From NCBI GenBank assembly GCA_036506495.1, contig DASXRQ010000261.1, positions 1 through 9,439 on the forward strand: DNA of 9,439 nucleotides, in the 5' to 3' direction. This DNA is from DASXRC01 sp036506495 (GTDB lineage Bacteria > Actinomycetota > Actinomycetes > Mycobacteriales > Micromonosporaceae). Position numbers and translations under genes: made by a program. This document shows, in pieces, positions 6,451-9,439 of this stretch (within the stretch, counting starts at the first letter, position 1; every line of letters starts with the position of its first letter). Below the pieces are notes generated by a model. The model made no database searches, was not told where the DNA came from, and saw only the letters and a list, made by a program, of their open reading frames with translations.

Positions 6451-7761
6451 ATGAGGACAACGATGCGCGGCCGCCTGGCCGCGGCGCTCGCGGTGGCTGT
6501 GGTGGCGGCGGTCGCCGTTGCCGGCTGCGGCGGGGACAACAAGTCGACCGCGAAGGGGGCGGTGACGCTCACCCTGTGGTCCTGGGTGCCGGACCTGCAG
6601 CAACAGGTCGACCTGTTCACAAAGGCCCACCCGAACATCAAGGTGCAACTCGTCAATGCCGGTCAGGGCGCGGCCGAGTACACCAAGCTGCGCACCGCGT
6701 TCCGGGCCGGCTCGGGCGCACCCGACGTGGCGCAGATCGAGTTCCAGCTGCTGCCCTCGTTCCGCGTCACCGGTGACGTCGTGGACATCGCTCCGTACGG
6801 GGCCGGCGCGGTCAAGGCCGACTACGTCGACTGGGCGTGGGCGCAGGTCTCCGAGGGCTCGGCCGTCTACGCCCTCCCGTGGGACTCCGGCCCGATGGGC
6901 CTGCTGTACCGGTCGGACATCCTCGCCAAGCACGGCATCAAGGTGCCGACCACGTGGGATGAGTTCGCGACGGCGGCGCGCGCGCTGCACGCGGCCGACC
7001 CCAAGGTGTACCTGACGAACTTCCCGCCCAACGAGGGCGGCGTCATCACCGGGCTCGCCTGGCAGGCCGGCTCGCGACCGTTCGAGGTGAAGGGCAAGAC
7101 GTCGGTGCAGGTGCACGTCGACGACCCCGGGGCGGTACGCATGGCCCAGTTCTGGGATCGCCTGATCTCCGAGGGCGTGGTCAGCACCGATCCCGACTTC
7201 ACCGACGAGTGGTACCGCGGCCTCAACACCGGCCGGTACGCCACGTGGGTCACCGCGGCATGGGGTCCCGTGTTCCTGTCCGGCTCCGCGAAGGACACCG
7301 CCGGCAAGTGGCGGGCGGCGCCGCTGCCACAGTGGAGCGGGGGTGAGCAGGTCTCGGCCAACTGGGGCGGTTCGACACTGGCGGTCACGAAGCAGAGCAA
7401 GCATCCGAAAGAGGCCGCGGAGCTGGCGATCTGGTTGATGCACGACCCCGAGGCGACCAAGCTGTACACCACCAAGCAGTTCCTCTTCCCGGTGCTCAAG
7501 AACTTGTTGTCCAGTCCGGACTTCGTCGACCAGAAGTTCGACTTCTACGGCGGCCAGCAGGTCAACCACATCTTCTCGCAGGCGGCACAACAGGTGGACG
7601 TCGCATTCCAGTGGAGCCCGTTCCAGGACTTCGTGTACAGCACCATGAATGACGAGTTCGGCAAGGCGATCGGCGGCCCGCCGAGCCTCGTCGACGCACT
7701 GCACGCCGTGCAGCAGAAGACCACCGACTTCGCCAAGTCCCAAGGCTTCGAGGTCGGCTGA
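6451..7761 (+). CDS. Sugar ABC transporter substrate-binding lipoprotein
   Basis: An extracellular binding protein of family 1 (MalE-like), 436 residues, that delivers an oligosaccharide to the permeases encoded next. It starts with a lipoprotein signal: positive MRTTMRGR, a hydrophobic Ala/Val core, and the lipobox VAGC with the modified cysteine at C26. The mature part begins TLTLWSWVPD (about 39-48) and continues with GSGAPDVAQIEF and ALPWDSGPMGLLYRSDIL, hallmark stretches of this family. The C-terminal lobe has SANWGGSTLAV and many Trp/Tyr residues, as expected of a carbohydrate site. The ATG at 6451 follows GGGAGGA (6440-6446); an in-frame ATG four codons later is less well placed. It begins 15 bases after the GH42 stop, so the two are almost certainly co-transcribed. 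The ligand is inferred from the GH42 neighbour. Confidence 0.94.
   Translation: MRTTMRGRLAAALAVAVVAAVAVAGCGGDNKSTAKGAVTLTLWSWVPDLQQQVDLFTKAHPNIKVQLVNAGQGAAEYTKLRTAFRAGSGAPDVAQIEFQLLPSFRVTGDVVDIAPYGAGAVKADYVDWAWAQVSEGSAVYALPWDSGPMGLLYRSDILAKHGIKVPTTWDEFATAARALHAADPKVYLTNFPPNEGGVITGLAWQAGSRPFEVKGKTSVQVHVDDPGAVRMAQFWDRLISEGVVSTDPDFTDEWYRGLNTGRYATWVTAAWGPVFLSGSAKDTAGKWRAAPLPQWSGGEQVSANWGGSTLAVTKQSKHPKEAAELAIWLMHDPEATKLYTTKQFLFPVLKNLLSSPDFVDQKFDFYGGQQVNHIFSQAAQQVDVAFQWSPFQDFVYSTMNDEFGKAIGGPPSLVDALHAVQQKTTDFAKSQGFEVG
6765..6778. promoter_or_regulatory. 14-bp palindrome inside the binding-protein gene, weak operator resemblance
   Basis: CGTCACCGGTGACG is a perfect palindrome that shares the ACCGGT core and the outer GT/AC with the LacI-type sites upstream of the operon, but differs from TGTTACCGGTAACA at both symmetric T/A positions. 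It lies within codons of the binding-protein gene, so coding constraint and chance are the simpler explanation in such GC-rich DNA. Confidence 0.15.
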
Positions 7762-7788
7762 CGCGGCGGGTGAGCCGGGGAGGAGACG

Positions 7789-8733
7789 ATGATTCAGGCG
7801 GTCGATGCGGCGGTCCGCGACCGGGAGGCGCGCGTGGCGCGCCGCCCGGCCGGCCGCGGCTGGGCGTGGCGCCGGCGCGCCACCCCGTACCTGTTCATCG
7901 CGCCGTTCCTGGCCGTCTTCGCGTTCTTCCTGCTCGTCCCGCTCGGGTACGCGCTCTGGCTGAGCCTGCACGCCGACCGACTCGTCGGCGGCGAGGTGTT
8001 CGTCGGTCTCGACAATGCGACCCGGGCCCTGCACGACGACGCGTTCTGGGCCGGGGTCCGCCGCATGGCGCTGTTCGGCGTCGTGCAGATCCCGGTCATG
8101 CTCGGGCTGGCGCTCACCTTCGCGCTCCTGCTCGACGCCGGCGCCGTCCACCTGCGCCGGCTGTTCCGGCTCGGCTTCTTCCTGCCGTACGCCGTGCCGA
8201 GCGTGGTGGCCGCGTTGATGTGGGGCTACCTGTACGGCGAAACCTTCGGCCCGATCGCGCAGCTCGCGGACGCGCTCGGCGCGTCCGCGCCGCGCTTCCT
8301 CGGGCCGGGCCTCATTCTGTTCTCGATCGCGAACATCGTCACCTGGGAGTACGTCGGCTACAACATGATCATCATGTACGCCGCGCTGCAGGCGGTGCCG
8401 CGCGAGCTGTACGAGGCGGCCGCGATCGATGGGGCGTCCGGCGTGCAGACCGCGCTGCGGGTCAAGATCCCGCTGATCGCGCCGGCCCTCGTGCTCACGA
8501 CCGTGTTCTCGATCATCGGCACCCTGCAGCTGTTCAATGAACCGCAGATCATGACGACGATCGCGCCCGAGGTCGTCGGGTCCAGCTATACGCCCAACCT
8601 GTACGCGTACTCCCTGGCATTCCGCAACCAGCAGGTCGACTACTCCGCCGCGATCTCGTTCGTGCTCGGTGCGGTGGTCTTCGTCGGCTCGTACCTGTTC
8701 ATGTTCCTCACCCGACGAAGGGGCCGCGCATGA
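7789..8733 (+). CDS. Sugar ABC transporter permease 1 (MalF/UgpA-like)
   Basis: An integral membrane protein of 314 residues forming half of the transport channel of a carbohydrate importer (CUT1 type). After a basic cytoplasmic N-terminus (residues 1-31), about six membrane segments can be seen: roughly 33-60, 94-115, 127-150, 172-198, 231-249 and 286-307. The EAA loop that contacts the ATPase is at about 208-231, with YEAAAIDGASG followed by IPLIAPAL. The C-terminus is basic (TRRRGRA). The ATG at 7789 has GGAGGAG (7779-7785) upstream. It begins 27 bases after the binding-protein stop and overlaps the next permease by four bases. No ATPase gene is in the window; a shared MsiK-type ATPase, known to serve several sugar importers in Streptomyces, is a reasonable guess. 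Confidence 0.95.
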   Translation: MIQAVDAAVRDREARVARRPAGRGWAWRRRATPYLFIAPFLAVFAFFLLVPLGYALWLSLHADRLVGGEVFVGLDNATRALHDDAFWAGVRRMALFGVVQIPVMLGLALTFALLLDAGAVHLRRLFRLGFFLPYAVPSVVAALMWGYLYGETFGPIAQLADALGASAPRFLGPGLILFSIANIVTWEYVGYNMIIMYAALQAVPRELYEAAAIDGASGVQTALRVKIPLIAPALVLTTVFSIIGTLQLFNEPQIMTTIAPEVVGSSYTPNLYAYSLAFRNQQVDYSAAISFVLGAVVFVGSYLFMFLTRRRGRA

Positions 8734-9439
8734 GGTCCGCGTCCACCCTCACCCGCCGGTCGCGTCCGGGGTCGGCCCGCCTCGGCCCGACGATCGTGCT
8801 CCTGGGATTCCTCGGGTACACCCTGCTGCCGCTGTTCTGGCTGGTCGTCGCTGCCACCAAGAGCAACGCCGACCTACTCTCGACGTTCGGGCTGTGGTTC
8901 TCCTCCGACGTCAACCTCGTCGGCAACGTGCGGGAGGTGCTGACCCTCGACGACGGCGTGTACCTGCGGTGGCTCGGCAACACCGCGTACTACTCGGTGG
9001 TCAGCGCGTTGGGCGCCGCGCTGATCGCGAGCATCGGCGGGTACGCGTTCGCGAAGTACCGCTTCCGCGGCCGGGAACCGCTGTTCGCCATGATCCTCGG
9101 GTCGATCATGGTGCCCGCGACCGCGCTGGTGATCCCGACGTACCTACTGCTGTCCAAGGTCCACCTGACCGACACCCCGCTCGCGGTGATCCTGCCGTCG
9201 CTGCTCAGCCCGTTCGGGCTCTATCTCATGCGGGTGTACGCGGCCCAGTCGGTACCCGACGAGCTCGTCGACGCGGCCCGCGTCGACGGCGCCGGCGAGC
9301 TGCAGATCTTCTGGCGGGTGGCGTTCCGGATCCTCGCGCCGGGCTTCGTCACCGTCCTGCTGTTCCAGTTCGTCGCGACCTGGAACAACTACTTCCTGCC
9401 GTTGGTGATGCTGAGCGATCCCGACCACTACCCGGTGAC
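8730..9439 (+). CDS. Sugar ABC transporter permease 2 (MalG/UgpE-like), truncated by window end
   Basis: The frame starts at the ATG at 8730, overlapping the previous stop as ATGA, and stays open to the window end, giving 236 residues of an expected 270-290. It is the second channel subunit of the importer. Membrane segments lie at about 21-42, 86-106, 118-141, 150-168 and a fifth starting near 203. The EAA loop is at about 178-204, with VDAARVDGAGELQIFWRV followed by FRILAPG. The stretch FVATWNNYFLPL (about 214-225) is typical of MalG-type subunits, which carry W-N-[ND/E] there. The overlap implies translational coupling and equal amounts of the two permeases. The truncation is caused by the window edge, not by mutation. 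Confidence 0.94.
   Translation, partial: MRSASTLTRRSRPGSARLGPTIVLLGFLGYTLLPLFWLVVAATKSNADLLSTFGLWFSSDVNLVGNVREVLTLDDGVYLRWLGNTAYYSVVSALGAALIASIGGYAFAKYRFRGREPLFAMILGSIMVPATALVIPTYLLLSKVHLTDTPLAVILPSLLSPFGLYLMRVYAAQSVPDELVDAARVDGAGELQIFWRVAFRILAPGFVTVLLFQFVATWNNYFLPLVMLSDPDHYPV

Noticed and set aside
4866..6776. A 636-codon + strand frame across the GH42 and binding-protein genes.
   Set aside because: It crosses a real gene boundary in the wrong frame and has the Arg/Ala/Gly-rich composition of a shadow frame.
4051..8151. A 1366-codon open frame on the - strand spanning parts of the LacI, GH42, binding-protein and permease genes.
   Set aside because: All four + strand genes have clear family motifs. 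The antisense product is Arg/Gly/Asp/Val-rich without recognisable domains, as expected when G/C third positions remove stops from the opposite strand.

Overview
The window is high-GC DNA with strong G/C preference at third codon positions, Shine-Dalgarno-led ATG/GTG starts and TAnnnT-type -10 boxes. This points to an actinomycete. The FHA protein, DUF151 protein and MerR protein closely resemble the mycobacterial garA-Rv1829-Rv1830 cluster. The wording of the FHA protein's N-terminus suggests a Micromonosporaceae member (Micromonospora/Actinoplanes-like). That family-level call is from memory of the family, not from a search.

Region 1 (about 1-1896, + strand) is a conserved housekeeping and regulatory cluster. 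It holds a GarA/OdhI-like FHA protein (88-540), a bifunctional-nuclease-domain (DUF151) protein (725-1189) and a MerR-family regulator of the Rv1830 type (1309-1896). The MerR gene FtsR (Rv1828), which lies between garA and the DUF151 gene in mycobacteria, is not present there. The window opens with a short frame that may be the tail of another gene.

Region 2 (1897-3013) starts with a 121-bp convergent intergenic stretch rich in direct and inverted repeats. Next, on the - strand, is an aldo/keto reductase of the YghZ / L-glyceraldehyde-3-phosphate reductase group (2018-3013). It appears to have a leaderless promoter.

Region 3 (3014-9439, + strand) is a sugar-utilisation operon running off the right edge: LacI-family repressor, GH42 beta-galactosidase, lipoprotein sugar-binding protein, and two ABC permeases (the second cut by the window end). 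Its control region holds a perfect 27-bp palindrome (3153-3179). The palindrome can be read as two abutting 14-bp LacI-type operators filling the spacer of a TTGTTA-17-TAACAT promoter. A third, near-identical site lies 54 bp downstream. The model, by inference, is as follows. A galacto-oligosaccharide is captured by the lipoprotein and imported by the two permeases, with an ATPase encoded outside the window. The cytoplasmic GH42 enzyme then hydrolyses it. The LacI protein represses the whole operon, including its own gene, until sugar appears.

I see no CRISPR array, tRNA, rRNA, transposase or phage gene. No clearly undescribed system is present. The most informative signals are the composite operator/promoter, the repeat-rich convergent intergenic region, the missing zinc-cysteine cluster in the GH42 enzyme and the altered phospho-acceptor motif in the GarA-like protein.
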